Below, in pieces: positions 36,745-48,910 of a DNA stretch of 64,000 nucleotides (its first letter is position 1; each line of letters opens with the position of its first letter). The stretch lies in assembly GCF_018294505.1 (NCBI RefSeq), contig NC_057801.1:431176619-431240618 (forward strand), given 5' to 3'. The DNA comes from Triticum aestivum. Lineage: Eukaryota; Streptophyta; Magnoliopsida; Poales; Poaceae. The position numbers and the translations under genes are program-made. The notes under the pieces are model-generated. The model searched no databases. It was not told the origin of the DNA and saw only the letters and a list, made by a program, of their open reading frames with translations.

Positions 36745-38473
36745 TGTTGGGGAACGTTGCAAAAAATTAAAAAATTGCCTACGGTTTCACCAAGATCCAT
36801 CTATGAGTTCATCTAAGCAACGAGTCATGGGAGAGAGATTGCATCTACATACCACTTGTAGATCGCGTGCGGAAGCGTTCAAGGGAACGGGGATGATGGA
36901 GTCGTACTCGTCGTGATCCAAATCACCGATGACCAAGTGCTGAACGGACAACACCTCCACGTTCAACACACATACGGAGCGGACGATGTCTCCTCCTTCT
37001 TGATCCAGCAAGGGGGAAGGCGAGGTTGAGGAAGAAGGCTCCAGCAGCAGCACGACGGCGTGATGATGGTGGAGAGGTAGTACTCCGACATGGCTTCGCC
37101 AAGCACTCAACGGAGGAGGAAAGGTGTTGGGGAGGGGAGGGGCTGCGCCTTGGATCAGGTGTTCAGCCCTCCCCTCGCCCCTCTATTTATAAGGGAAGGG
37201 GGAAGGGGGCCGGCTCCCTCTAGATGAGATCTAGAGGGGGGGCGGCGGCCAGGGAGGGGGGCTTGCACCCCAAGCAAGGGGGGCGCCCCCACTAGGGTTC
37301 CCCCCCCCCCAACCCTAGGCGCATGGGCTCAAGGGAGGGCACCCAGCCCTCCATGGGCTGATTCCCTACCCCTTGCGGCCCATGAGGCCCTTCGAGAGGG
37401 GTGGCCCCTCCCGGTGGACCCCCCGGAACCCCTCCGGTGGCCCCGGTACAATACCGATATGCCCCCAAAACTTTCCGGTGTCCGTATGACAACTTCCCAT
37501 ATATAAATCTTCACCTCCGGACCATTTCGGAACTCCTCGTGACGTCCGGGATCTCATCCGACTCCAAACAGCATTCGGTAATCACATACAAGTCTTCCTA
37601 ATAACCGTAGCGTCACCGAACCTTAAGTGTGTAGACCCTACGGGTTCGGGAGACATGCAGACATGACCGAGATGGCTCTCCGGTCAATAACCATTAGCAG
37701 GATGTGGATACCCATGTTGGCTCCCACATGCTCCTCGATGATCTCATCGGATGAACCACGATGTCGAGGATTCAATCAACCCCGTATACAATTCCATTTG
37801 TCAATCGGTACGTTACATGCCCGAGACTCGATCGTCGGTATCCCAATACCTCGTTCAGTCTCGTTACCGGCAAGTCACTTTACTCGTACCGTAATGCATG
37901 ATCCCGTGACCAAACACTTGGTCACTTTGAGCTCATTATGATGATGCATTACCGAGTGGGCCCAGAGATACCTCTCCGTCATACGGAGTGACAAATCCCA
38001 GTCTCGATCCGTGTCAACCCAACAGGCACTTTCGAAGATACCTGTAGTGCACCTTTATAGTCACCCAGTTACGTTGTGACGTTTGGTACACCCAAAGTAA
38101 TCCTACGGTATCCGGGAGTTACATGATCTCATGGTCTAAGGAAGAGATACTTGACATTGGAAAAGCTCTAGCAAAACGAACTACACGATCTTGTGCTATG
38201 CTTAGGATTGGGTCTTGTCCATCACATCATTCTCCTAATCATGTGATCCGTTGTCAACGACATCTAATGTCCATAGTCAGGAAACCATGACTATATGTTG
38301 ACCAACGAGCTAGTCAACTAGAGGCTTACTAGGGACGTATTTGGTCTAAGTATTCACACGTGTATTACGATTTCCGGATAATACAATTATAGAATGAATA
38401 AAAGACAATTATCATGAACAAGGAAATATAATAATAATCCTTTTATTATTGCCTCTAGGGCATATTTCCAACA
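36745..38473 (-). repeat. 3' LTR of element H
   Basis: This 1,729-bp LTR ends (plus strand) ATATTTCCAACA. The minus-strand TATA box is at 37184-37191. The PPT lies just inside: minus-strand AAGTGGGAGAC (38474-38484). Confidence 0.93.
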
Positions 38474-38520
38474 GTCTCCCACTTGCACTAGAGTCAATAA
38501 TCTAGTTACATTGTGATGAA

Positions 38521-41500
38521 TCAAACACCCATAGAGTTCTGGTGTTGATCATGTTTTGCTCGCGAAAGAGGTTTAGTCAACGGATCTGCGATATTCAGAT
38601 CTGTATGTACTTTGCAAATATCTATGTCTCCATCTTGAATATTTTCACGGATGGAGTTGAAACGACGCTTGATGTGCCTGGTCTTCTTGTGAAACCTGGG
38701 CTCCTTGGCAAGGGCAATAGCTCCAGTGTTGTCACAGAAGAGTTTGATCGGCCCCAACACATTGGGTATGACTCCTAGGTCGGTGATGAACTCCTTCACC
38801 CAAATTGCTTCATGCGCTGCCTCCGAGGCTGTCATGTACTCCGCTTCACATGTAGATGCCGCCACGACGCTCTTCTTGCAGCTGCACCAGTTTACTGCTC
38901 CACCATTCAACATATACACGTATCCGGTTTGTGACTTAGAGTCATCCAGATCTGTGTCAAAGCTAGCATCGACGTAACCCTTTACGACGAGCTCTTCGTC
39001 ACCTCCATAAATGAGAAACATGTCCTTTGTCCTTTTCAGGTACTTCAGGATATTCTTGACCGTTGTCCAGTGTTCCTTGCCGGGATTACTTTGGTACCTT
39101 CCTACCAAACTTACGGCAAGGTTTACATCAGGTCTGGTACACAGCATGCATACATAATAGATCCTATGGCTGAGGCATAGGGGATGACGCTCATCTGTTC
39201 TTTATCTTTTGCCGTGGTCGGGCATTGAGCTGAGCTCAATCTCACACCTTGCAGTACAGGCAAGAACCCTTTCTTGGACTGATCCATTTTGAACTTCTTC
39301 AAAATCTTATCAAGGTATGTGCTTTGTGAAAGACCTATGAGGCGTCTCGATCTATCCCTATAGATCTTGATGCCTAATATGTAAGCAGCTTCTCCAATGT
39401 CCTTCATTGAAAAACACTTATTCAAGTAGGCCTTAATGTTGTCTAAGAATTCTATATCATTTCCCATCAAAAGTATGCCATCTACATATAATATGAGAAA
39501 TGCTACAGAGCTCCCACTCACTTTCTTGTAAACGCAAGCTCCTCCATAAGTCTGCATAAACCCAAACGCTTTGATCATCTCATCAAAGCGAATGTTCCAA
39601 CTCCGAGATGCTTGCACCAGCCCATAAATGGATCGCTGGAGCTTGCATACTTTGTTAGCATTCTTAGGATCGACAAAACCTTCCGGCTGCATCATATACA
39701 ACTCTTCCTTAAGATAACCGTTAAGGAATGTCGTTTTGACGTCCATCTGCCATATCTCATAATCATAGTATGCGGCAATTGCTAACATGATTCAGACGGA
39801 CTTAAGCTTCGCTACGGGAGAGAAAGTCTCATCGTAGTCAATCCCTTGAACTTGCCGATAACCCTTAGTGACAAGTCGAGCTTTATAGATGATTACATTA
39901 CCATCCGCGTCCGTCTTCTTCTTAAATATCCATTTGTTTTCTATCGCTCGCCGATCATCGGGCAAGTCAGTCAAAGTCCATACTTTGTTTTCATACATGG
40001 ATTCTATCTCGGATTGCATGGCTTCAAGCCATTTGTTGGAATCTGGGCCCGCCATCGCTTCTTCATAGTTCGAAGGTTCACCGTTGTCTAACAACATGAT
40101 TTCCAGGACAGGGTTGCCATACCACTCTGGTGTGGAACGTGTCCTTGTGGACCTACGAAGTTCAGTAGCAACTTGATCCGAAGTACCTTGATCATCATCA
40201 TTAATTTCCTCTCCAATCGGCGTAGGCACCACAGGAACATTTTCCTGAGTTGCACTACTTTCTGGTTCAAGAGGTAGTACTTCATCGAGTTCTACTTTCC
40301 TCCCACTTACTCCTTTCGAGAGAAACTCCTTTTCCAGAAAGGATCCGTTCTTGGCAACAAAGATCTTGCCTTCGGATCTAAGGTAGAAGGTATACTCAAT
40401 GGTTTCCTTAGGGTATCCTATGAATACGCATTTTTCCGACTTGGGTTCGAGCTTTTCAGGTTGAAGTTTCCTGACATAAGCATCGCATCCCCAAACTTTT
40501 AGAAACGACAGCTTAGGTTTCTTCCCAAACCATAATTCATACGGTGTCGTCTCAACGGATTTAGACAGTGCCCTATTTAAAGTGAATGTAGCTGTCTATA
40601 GAGCGTATCCCCAAAATGATAGTGGTAAATCGGTAAGAGACATCATAGATCACACCATATCCAATAGAGTGCGATTACGACGTTCGGACACACCGTTAAG
40701 CTGAGGTGTTCCAGGCGGCGTGAGTTGTGAAACGATTCCACATTTCCTTAAGTGTGTACCAAATTCGTGACTTAAATATTCTCCTCCACGATCCGATCGT
40801 AAGAATTTTATCTTTCTGTCATGTTGATTCTCTACTTCATTCTGAAACTCCTTAAACTTTTCAAAGGTCTCAGACTTGTGTTTCATCAAGTAGACATACC
40901 CATATCTACTCAAGTCATCAATGAGAGTGAGAACATAACGATATCCTCTGCGAGCCTCAACGCTCATTGGACCACACACATCCGTATGTATGATTTCCAA
41001 TAAGTTGGTTGCTCGCTCCATTGTTCCGGAGAACGGAGTCTTGGTCATTTTGCCCATGAGGCATGGTTCGCATGTGTCAAATGATTCATAATCGAGGGAC
41101 TCTAAAAGTCCATCAGCATGGAGCTTCTTCATGCGCTTGACACCAATGTGACCAAGGCGGCAGTGCCACAAGTATGTGGGACTATCGTTATCAACTTTAC
41201 ATCTTTTGGTATTCACACTATGAATATGTGTAACATTACGTTCGAGATTCATTAAGAATAAACCATTGACCATCGGGGCATGACCATAAAACACATCTCT
41301 CATATAAATAGAACAACCATTATTCTTGGATTTAAATGAGTAGCCATCTCGCATCAAACGAGATCCAGATACAATGTTCATGCTCAAACTTGGCACTAAA
41401 TAACAATTATTGAGGTTTAAAACTAATCCCGTAGGTAAATGTAGAGGTAGCGTGCCGACGGCGATCACATCGACCTTGGAACCATTCCCGACGTGCATCG

Positions 41501-41540
41501 TCACCTCGTCCTTCGCCAGTCTCCGCTTATTCCGCAGCTC
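38521..41540 (-). pseudogene. Copia pol (integrase, RT, RNase H) of element H, pseudogene
   Basis: It would encode the integrase that inserts the cDNA, and the RT-RNase H that makes it. In order from 41540 leftward: GAG-pre-integrase with HCRLGH (about 41140-41170), integrase core (IHTDVCGPM, DDLSRYGYVYL, LRSDRGGEYLS), integrase tail, RT (from about 40090), and RNase H ending at 38521. It is separated from gag by a TAG near 41541. Further breaks are a stop at 40650, a stop near 39790, and a frameshift near 39125-39145. The RT active site reads YVDG instead of YVDD (compare C, YVDD). RNase H keeps its acidic residues (VDASF, CEAEY, FCDNTG). The polyprotein end is intact. Confidence 0.9.
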
Positions 41541-42485
41541 CTACTGTGAGTTACAAATATGAGCAACGACACCGGTATCAAATACCCAGGAGTTACTACG
41601 AGTACTGGTAAGGTACACATCAATTACATGTATATCAAATATACCTTTAGTGTTGCCGGCCTTCTTGTCCGCTAAGTATTTGGGGCAGTTCCGCTTCCAG
41701 TGACCCTTCCCTTTGCAATAAAAGCACTCAGTCTTAGGCTTGGGTCCATTCTTTGACTTCTTCCCGGCAACTGGCTTACCGGGCGCGGCAACATCTTTGC
41801 CGTCCTTCTTGAAGTTCTTCTTACCCTTGCCCTTCTTGAACTTAGTGGTCTTATTGACCATCAACACTTGATGTTCTTTCTTGATTTCAACCTCTGCTGA
41901 CTTCAGAATTGAAAATACTTCAGGAATGGTCTTCACCATCCCCTGCATATTGTAGTTCAACACAAAGCTCTTGTAGCTCGGTGGGAGCGACTGAAGGATT
42001 CTGTCAATGACCGCCTCGTCCGGGAGGTTGATCTCCAGCTGGGACAGGCGGTTGTGCAACCCAGACATTTTGAGTATGTGCTCACTGACAGAACTGTTTT
42101 CCTCCATCTTACAACTATAGAACTTGTCGGAGACTTCATATCTCTCGACCCGGGCATGAGCTTGAAAAACCATTTTCAGCTCCTCGAACATCTCATATGC
42201 TCCGTGTCGCTCAAAACACTTTTGGAGCCCCGGTTCCAAGCTGTAAAGCATGCCGCACTGAACGAGGGAGTAATCATCAGCACGTGATTGCCAAGTGTTC
42301 ATAACGTCTTGGTTCTCTAGGATGGGTGCTTCACCTAGCGGTGCATGTAGGACATAATCTTTCTTGGCTGCTATGAGGATGATCCTCAGGTTCCGGACCC
42401 AGTCCGAATAGTTGCTGCCATCATCTTTCAGCTTGGTTTTCTCTAGGAACGCGTTGAAGTTCATGTTGACATGAGCGTTGGCCAT
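41541..42485 (-). CDS. Copia gag with N-terminal part of protease (element H)
   Basis: This 314-codon open frame starts with MANAHVNMNFNAFLEK. It has the Retrotran_gag/UBN2-type helical domain (WVRNLRIILIAAKK, LQSLPPSYKSF), a basic linker, a CCHC zinc knuckle (CFYCKGKGHWKRNCPKYL) and then the start of the protease (WVFDTGVVAHICNS). Gag forms the virus-like particle and binds the RNA. A TAG follows CNSQ, where the sister copies read on, so the protease is cut just after its catalytic Asp. The gag part itself is intact and could still be translated. The start is chosen by alignment with B (48911) and C (5726). Confidence 0.88.
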   Translation of the reverse strand: MANAHVNMNFNAFLEKTKLKDDGSNYSDWVRNLRIILIAAKKDYVLHAPLGEAPILENQDVMNTWQSRADDYSLVQCGMLYSLEPGLQKCFERHGAYEMFEELKMVFQAHARVERYEVSDKFYSCKMEENSSVSEHILKMSGLHNRLSQLEINLPDEAVIDRILQSLPPSYKSFVLNYNMQGMVKTIPEVFSILKSAEVEIKKEHQVLMVNKTTKFKKGKGKKNFKKDGKDVAAPGKPVAGKKSKNGPKPKTECFYCKGKGHWKRNCPKYLADKKAGNTKGIFDIHVIDVYLTSTRSNSWVFDTGVVAHICNSQ

Positions 42486-43774
42486 TTGATCTACAAGACA
42501 TATTTTGCAAAGACTTTAGACTAAGTTCATGATAATTAAGTTCATCTAATCAAATTATTTAATGAACTCCCACTCAGATTAGACATCCCTCTAGTCATCT
42601 AAGTGTTACAAGATCCGAGTCAACTAGGCCGTGTCCGATCATCACGTGAGACGGACTAGTCATCATCGGTGAACATCTCCATGTTGATCGTATCTTCCAT
42701 ACGACTCATGTTCGACCTTTTGGCCTCTTGTGTTCTGAGGCCATGTCTGTACATGCTAGGCTCGTCAAGTTAACCCTAAGTGTTTCTGCATGTGTAAAAC
42801 TGTCTTATACCCGTTGTATGTGAACGTAAGGATCTATCACACCCGATCATCACGTGGTGCTTCGAAACGACAAACTTTAGCAACGACGCACAGTTAGGGG
42901 GAACACTTTCTTGAAATTATTATAAGGGATCATCTTATTTACTACCGTCGTTCTAAGTAAACAAGATGCATAAACATAATAAACATCACATGCAATTATA
43001 TAAAGTAGTGACATGATATGGCCAATATCATATAGCTCCTTCGATCTCCATCTTCGGGGCTCCATGATCATCTTCGTCACCGGCATGACACCATGATCTC
43101 CATCATCGTGTCTTCATGAAGTTGTCATGCCAACGACTACTTCTACTTCTATGGCTAACACGTTTAGCAATAAAGTAAAGTAATTTACATGGCGTTCTTC
43201 AATGACACGCAGGTCATACAAAAATAAAGACAACTCCTATGGCTCCTGTCGGTTGTCATACTCATCGACATGCAAGTCGTGATTCCTATTAGAAGAACAT
43301 GATATCATACATCACAATATATCATTCATCATTCATCACAACTTCTGGCCATATCACATCACATGACAATTGCTGCAAAAACAAGTTAGACGTCCTCTAA
43401 TTGTTGTTGCATCTTTTACGTGGCTGCAATTGGGTTCTAGCAAGAACGTTTTCTTACCTACGAATAACCACAATGTGATTTTGTCAACTTCTATTTACCC
43501 TTCATAAGGACCCTTTTCGTCGAATCCGCTCCAACTAAAGTGGGAGAGACAGACACCCGCTAGCCACCTTATGCAACTAGTGCATGTCAGTCGGTGGAAC
43601 CTGTCTCACGTAAGCGTACGTGTAAGGTCGGTCCGGGCCGCTTCATCCCACAATACCGCTGAAGCAAGAAAAGACTAGTAGCGGCAAGCAACTTGACAAG
43701 ATCTACGCCCACAACAAAATTGTGTTCTACTCGTGCAATAGAGAACTACGCATAGACCTAGCTCATGATGCCAC
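42486..43774 (-). other. Leader and PBS of element H
   Basis: This untranslated leader is homologous to those of C, B and J. The minus strand just inside the 5' LTR reads GTGGCATCATGAGC (43761-43774), the degenerate initiator-Met primer site of this group. No gene is seen. Confidence 0.8.
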
Positions 43775-45483
43775 TATCGGGGAACGTTGCAGAAAATTAA
43801 AAAATTTCCTACGATTTCACCAAGATCCATCTATGAGTTCATCTAAGCAACGAGTCATGGGAGAGAGATTGCATCTACATACCACTTGTAGATCGCGTGC
43901 GGAAGCGTTCAAGGGAACGGGGATGATGGAGTCGTACTCGCCGTGACCCAAATCACCGATGACCAAGTGCTGAACGGACAACACCTCCGCGTTCAACACA
44001 CGTACGGAGCGGACGACGTCTCCTCCTTCTTGATCCAGCAAGGGGGAAGGAGAGGTTGAAGAAGAAGGCTCCAGCAGCAGCACGACGGCGTGATGATGGT
44101 GGAGAGGCAGTACTCTGACAGGGCTTCGCCAAGCACTCAACGGAGGAGGAGAGGTGTTGGGGAGGGAAGGGGCTGCGCCTTGGATCAGGTGTTCAGCCCT
44201 CCCCTCGCCCCTCTATTTATAGGGGAAGGGGGAAGGGGGCTAGCCCCCTCTAGATGAGATCTAGAGGGGGGGCGGCCAGGGAGGGGGCGCCCCCACTAGG
44301 GTTCCCCCCCCCCCAACTCTAGGCGCATGGGCCCAAGGGGGGGGGCGCCCAGCCCTCCAGGGGCTGGTTACCTGCCCCTTGCGGCCCATGAGGCCCTCCG
44401 AGAGGGGTGGCCCCTCCCGGTGGACCCCCCGGAACCCCTCCGGTGGCCCCGGTACAATACCGATATGCCCCCGAAACTTTCCGGTGTCCGTATGACAACT
44501 TCCCATATATAAATCTTCACCTCCGGACCATTCTGGAAGTCCTCGTGACGTCCGGGATCTCATCCGGGACTCTGAACAACATTCGGTAATCACATACAAG
44601 TCTTCCTAATAACCCTAGCGTCACCGAACCTTAAGTGTGTAGACCCTACGGGTTCGGGAGACATGCAGACATGACCGAGATGGCTCTCCGGTCAATAACC
44701 AACAGCGGGATATGGATACCCATGTTGGCTCCCACATGCTCCTCAATGATCTCATCAGATGAACCACGATGTCGAGGATTCAATCAACCCTGTATACAAT
44801 TCCCTTTTGTCAATCGATACGTTACATGCCCGAGACTCGATCGTCGGTATCCCAATACCTCATTCAGTCTCGTTACCAGCAAGTCACTTTACTCGTACCG
44901 TAATGCATGATCCCGTGACCAAACACTTGGTCACTTTGAGCTCATTATGATGATGCATTACCGAGTGGGCCCAGAGATACCTCTCCGTCATACGGAGTGA
45001 CAAATCCCAGTCTCGATCCATGTCAACCCAACAGACACTTTCGGAGATACCTGTAGTGCACCTTTATAGTCATCCAGTTACGTTGTGACGTTTGGTACAC
45101 CCAAAGCACTCCTACGGTATCCGGGAGTTACACGATCTCATGGTCTAAGGAAGAGATACTTGACATTGGAAAAGCTCCAGCGAAACAAACTACACGATCT
45201 TGTGCTATGCTTAGGATTGGGTCTTGTCCATCACATCATTCTCCTAATCATGTGATCCCGTTGTCAACGACATCTAATGTCCATAGTCAGGAAACCATGA
45301 CTATCTGTTGACCAACGAGCTAGTCAACTAGAGGCTTACTAGGGACATATTTGGTCTAAGTATTCACACGTGTATTACGTTTTTCGGATAATACAATTAT
45401 AGCATGAATAAAAGACAATTATCATGAACAAGGAAATATAATAATAATCCTTTTATTATTGCCTCTAGGGCATATTTCCAACA
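43775..45483 (-). repeat. 5' LTR of element H
   Basis: This 1,709-bp copy has its U5 end (plus strand) starting TATCGGGG instead of TGTTGGGG. The minus-strand TATA box is at 44214-44221. It is very similar to the 3' LTR, with a few small indels in the GC-rich part. Confidence 0.92.
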
Positions 45484-45488
45484 CCAGG

Positions 45489-45898
45489 TGCGATGTTGCT
45501 ACGAGCCTGCCAACTATCCTCACCCGCGCAAAAGCGGGTCATTAGTGTCGTGAGGGCTGCCATGGTCTTCGGTTTTTCTTGGCCAAGATGTCGGGCAAGC
45601 CACTCGTCGCGGATATTATGCTTAAAGGCTGCCAGGGCCTCAGCGTCCGGACAGTCGACAATTTGGTTCGTTTTAGTGAGAAATCGAGTCCAGAATTTCC
45701 TGGCTGACTCTCCGGGCTGTTGGGTAATGTGACTTAAGTCATCAGCATCCGGTGGTCGCACATAGGTGCCCTGGAAGTTATCGAGGAATGCATCCTCAAG
45801 ATTTTCCAAACTACCAATGGAGTTTGTTGGCAGGCTATTCAGCTAGTGTCTAGCTGGCCCTTTAAGCTTTAGTGGGAGATACTTGATGGCATGTAGAT
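45489..45898 (-). pseudogene. Gypsy gag core of element E (3' side of insertion K)
   Basis: This is the Retrotrans_gag capsid core. It contains NLEDAFLDNFQGTYVRPPD, a QQPGESARKFWTRF motif and IVDCPDAEALAAF, typical of plant Gypsy gag. The upstream half of the same domain lies at 46258 and higher. Removing K and one TSD copy (359 nt) puts both halves in the same frame. H cuts the domain at 45484. Confidence 0.85.
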
Positions 45899-46248
45899 AT
45901 TCCTGGCCATCTCAGGCCCGGCCCTGTCGGCCCACCTAGGCCCGGCCCTAAAATCTAGGGCCTAGGCCCGATGGGCTTGCCCGTGGGCCGGGCTTGGGCC
46001 TAAGTTTTGAGCCCACCAGCAGGGCCTAGATGGGCTTGGGCTTGGCATATCGACATTTTAAGGAAGAGGCCCAGCCCATGGCCCTAAGCCCTAAGGGCTT
46101 TTTAGGGCTTTTTACCAGATGGGCCGGGCTTGGGCTTGAAAAGTAGGCCCGGTGGTAGGGCTTGGGAGGGCCTGGGCCTCAGTTTTTTGCTGTGGGCTTT
46201 TTTAGGCCCGGCCCAAGCCCAGCCCGGCCCGGCCCATGGCCAGATATA
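45899..46248. mobile_element. Element K: 350-bp non-autonomous DNA transposon in E's gag
   Basis: It is flanked by the exact 9-bp duplication CATGTAGAT (45890-45898 and 46249-46257). Its ends form an imperfect inverted repeat: left ATTCCTGGCCAT, right complement TATATCTGGCCAT. The interior is packed with GGGCC/GGCCC words (GGGCTTGGGCC, AGGCCCGGCCC) on both strands, a common subterminal pattern in hAT-like and Mutator-like miniature elements. It has no coding capacity. A 9-bp TSD favours Mutator; if one matching base is chance, the 8-bp TSD of hAT would also fit. Confidence 0.78.
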
Positions 46249-46257
46249 CATGTAGAT

Positions 46258-48028
46258 CATCACCGCGGGCCATGTGAATGTGGAGAAAAAAATCCTCGAT
46301 CCACACCGCAGGGTCTGTTGTGCCATCATATGACTCGATGTTGACGTGTTTAAACCCTTCTGGGAATTCATGTTCCATTACTTCATCAGTGAAGCAGAGG
46401 GGGTGTGCGGCACCTCTGTGCCGGGCTATGTCGCGGCGTATTCCGATTGGGTCTGGTCGGTAATGTCCGGCCTGGCCGGATTTATCAGCATTGTATCCGG
46501 CATGACGATCGGTTTCATGAGTTGTGGCGCGCCCCCGTGATCCGTAGATCGATCTTGGTTGTCCTGCGTTGTTTTCCAATATGTCTTGCAGGTCCTGCGT
46601 ATTCCCCCAGGCCGTGGTGAACCGGCGTGGGGGTGCAGGCTGGTGTCCGGCCTGATAGCCTGTTTTATCCCGACCACGAGGTGGCTGGTCAGCCTCATCT
46701 TGTGCTGGAAGTTCATGCTCTTCGGCCTCTTCTTCTAGCGGTTTATGCTTTGGGTATCCCCTGCTCGGGGGCTCGAGTCCGTATTCCTCGGCCGCCAGGA
46801 CTTCGGTCCATCTGTCTGCGAGCAGGTCTTGGTCACCTTGGAGCTGCTGCTTCTTCTTCTTCAGGCTTCGTGCAGTGGCTATAAGCCTGCGCTTGAAGCG
46901 CTCCTGCTCTATGGGATCCTCTGGTACGCCGAATTCGTCGTCACCGAGGCTCACCTCGTCTTCGGAGGGAGGCATATAGTTATCGTCCTCCAAGTATCCG
47001 TCCGTCGCTTGTTCATCTGGCTAGCCAGTCGGTGTTCCTGTTCAGCTTGCTCGAAGTTGGGTTGATCAGGATCGTATTCCGCTTCGGCACCATCTGGCTT
47101 TTCTTCCCCAGTGCCAGTATTGTTGTGGCGAGGCTTGGAGCGACGCCGATGACTCCGTGTTTTGCTTTCTTCCTCGAGGGGTTATCTTTCGTTGCTTCAT
47201 TGCCCTTGGTTTTTTGGGAGTATCCACCATGTATATGTCATATGAAGAGGTGGCAGTCCAGCGCCCTATGGGCGGTGGTTCCTATTCTTCTCCTACATCG
47301 TCGTCTATTCCGTCGATGTCTTCGGAGTCGAAATTAAGCACGTCGGTCAAGTCATCGACCGTGGCTACTAAGTGGGTGGTGGGTGGGAAACGAATTTCTT
47401 CGTCGCCAGCTCCCCACTCGAGCCGGACATAGTTCGGCCAGGAGTCTCCTGATAGATAGAGAGACCTTAAAGAATCTAGCACGTCTCCGAAGGGTGAGTG
47501 CTGAAAGATATCCGCGGTGGTGAACTCCATGACCGGAGCCCAGTTAGATTCAATGGGCACGAACGTGCGCGGCCCGGAGCACATGGCCGGAGGTGAGTCC
47601 GGGGGTCCAAAGACACAGATCCCTTTAGGAGAGGAGTATGTGTTCGGCTCCAACATCGAGGAGTATGCTTCCTCCGGGGCGGGGTCCATCCACCCGTCCT
47701 TGTAAGGCATGACCCGCTCTGGAGCGAAGTCCGGAGCGGTAGCGGGTGCAACGTTCCAAATACTGTCTGATTGCCGATCTAGGTCATGCACGTCGTGATT
47801 GTTCGACGCTCCTGACACAGGCCCGAATCCGTCAAAGATCAAGTCTCCGCGGATGTCGGCGGTGTAGTTTAGGTTTCCAAACTTGACCTGATGGCCGGGG
47901 GCGTAGCTATCAATCTGCTCCAGATGGCCAAGCGAGTTGGCCTGCAGTGCGAAGCTGCCGAACACGAAGATCTGTCTGGGGAGAAAAGTCTCACCCAGGA
48001 CAGCGTGATTGAAGGATGGAGGAGCCAT
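46258..48028 (-). pseudogene. Gypsy gag N-terminal part of element E, pseudogene
   Basis: It starts at ATG 48028 (MAPPSFNHAVLGETFLPRQ), about 50 bases after the 5' LTR, as usual for this lineage. The frame runs to a stop at 47282, then continues in the same phase through a further TAG near 47020 to an open stretch at 46993-46258. That stretch holds a coiled, charged segment (ERFKRRLIATARSLKKKKQQ) and the start of the capsid core (YDGTTDPAVWIEDFFLHIHMARGDD). Insertion K follows directly. In-frame nonsense changes and two insertions rule out function. Confidence 0.85.
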
Positions 48029-48075
48029 CTAGCCTTGTAGCGATGACACAGAGGAACTCTCAATGAAAGAACCAA
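48029..48075 (-). other. PBS region of element E
   Basis: On the minus strand the LTR is followed by TTGGTTCTTTCATTGAGAG, close to the TTGGTGCTTTCATTGAGAG I recall for this family. The LTR end just before it is altered: GACACTA stands in place of GACACCGACA, so the 5' LTR and PBS junction has a small deletion. Confidence 0.6.
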
Positions 48076-48555
48076 TAGTGTCAAAACCGGCGGATCTCGG
48101 GTAGGGGGTCCCGAACTGTGCGTCTAAGGCTAATGGTAATAGGAGACTGGGGACACGATGTTTACCCAGGTTCGGGCCCTCTCGATGGAGGTAATACCCT
48201 ACTTCCTGCTTGATTGATCTTGATGATATGAGTATTACAAGAGTTGATCTACCACGAGATCAGAGAGGCTAAACCCTAGAAGCTAGCCTATGGTATGATT
48301 GTTGATGATAATGATGATGAGTCCTACGGACTAAACCCTCCGGTTTATATAGACACCGGAGGGGGCTAGGGTTACACATAGTCGGTTTACAGAGGAGGAG
48401 GTCTACATCCGAATCGCTAAGCTTGCCTTCCACGCCAAGGAGAGTCCCATCCAGACACGGGACGAAGTCTTCTATCTTGTATCTTCATAGTCCATCAGTC
48501 CGGCCAAAGTACATAGTCCGGCTGTCCGGATACCCCCTTATCCAGGACTCCCTCA
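48076..48555 (-). repeat. 5' LTR of element E
   Basis: This 480-bp LTR starts on the minus strand TGAGGGAGTCCTGG, with a TATA box (TATATAAA, minus) at 48344-48351. It matches the split 3' LTR (10081-10127 + 17903-18338) along its length. Confidence 0.92.
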
Positions 48556-48560
48556 GTAAG

Positions 48561-48910
48561 CTCTATGTTCACATACAACGGGTGCAAGCCAGTTTTGCAC
48601 ACACAGAATACTCGGGTTAAACTTGACGAGCCTAGCATATGCAGATATGGCCTCGGAACACTGAGACCGAAAGGTCGAGCATGAATCATATAGTAGATAT
48701 GATCAACGTAGTGATGTTCACCATTGAAAACTACTCCATCTCAAGTGATGATCGGACATGGTTTAGTTCATTTGGATCACGTGATCACTTTGATGATTAG
48801 AGGGATGTCTATCTAAGTGGGAGTCCTTAAGTAATATGATTAATTGAACTTTAATTTATCATGAACTTAGTACCTGATAGTATTTTGCTTGTCTATATTG
48901 TTGTAGATCA
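48561..48910 (+). other. Leader of element B, second part
   Basis: It continues the leader broken at 10080 by element E. It aligns with J's leader (62585-62924), which supports the join across E. Confidence 0.85.

Larger units (their letters stand above)
36745..45483 (-). mobile_element. Element H: near-complete Angela/WIS/BARE-like Copia retrotransposon
   Basis: TSD CCAGG is exact (36740-36744 and 45484-45488). It is 8,739 bp with both LTRs, PBS, leader, gag, pol and PPT, and no nested insertion, so it is the only whole autonomous-type element in the window. The coding region carries a few nonsense and frameshift changes and an altered RT active site, so it is unlikely to be active itself. 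It is inserted in E's gag on the same strand as E. Confidence 0.95.
10081..48555 (-). mobile_element. Element E: Tat-type Ty3/Gypsy retrotransposon lacking RT and integrase, host of F, G, H and K
   Basis: TSD GTAAG is exact (10076-10080 and 48556-48560). On the minus strand the order is 5' LTR (48076-48555), gag (48028 leftward), CCHC-like linker (36744-36432), protease (24101-23140), non-coding DNA, an antisense gene (plus strand, 18890-22115), and 3' LTR (18338-17903 joined to 10127-10081). A gene on the opposite strand beside the 3' LTR is a known feature of some Tat-lineage Gypsy elements such as maize Grande. RT, RNase H and integrase are absent, so the copy is non-autonomous. Its own length without insertions is about 9 kb. 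Confidence 0.88.
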
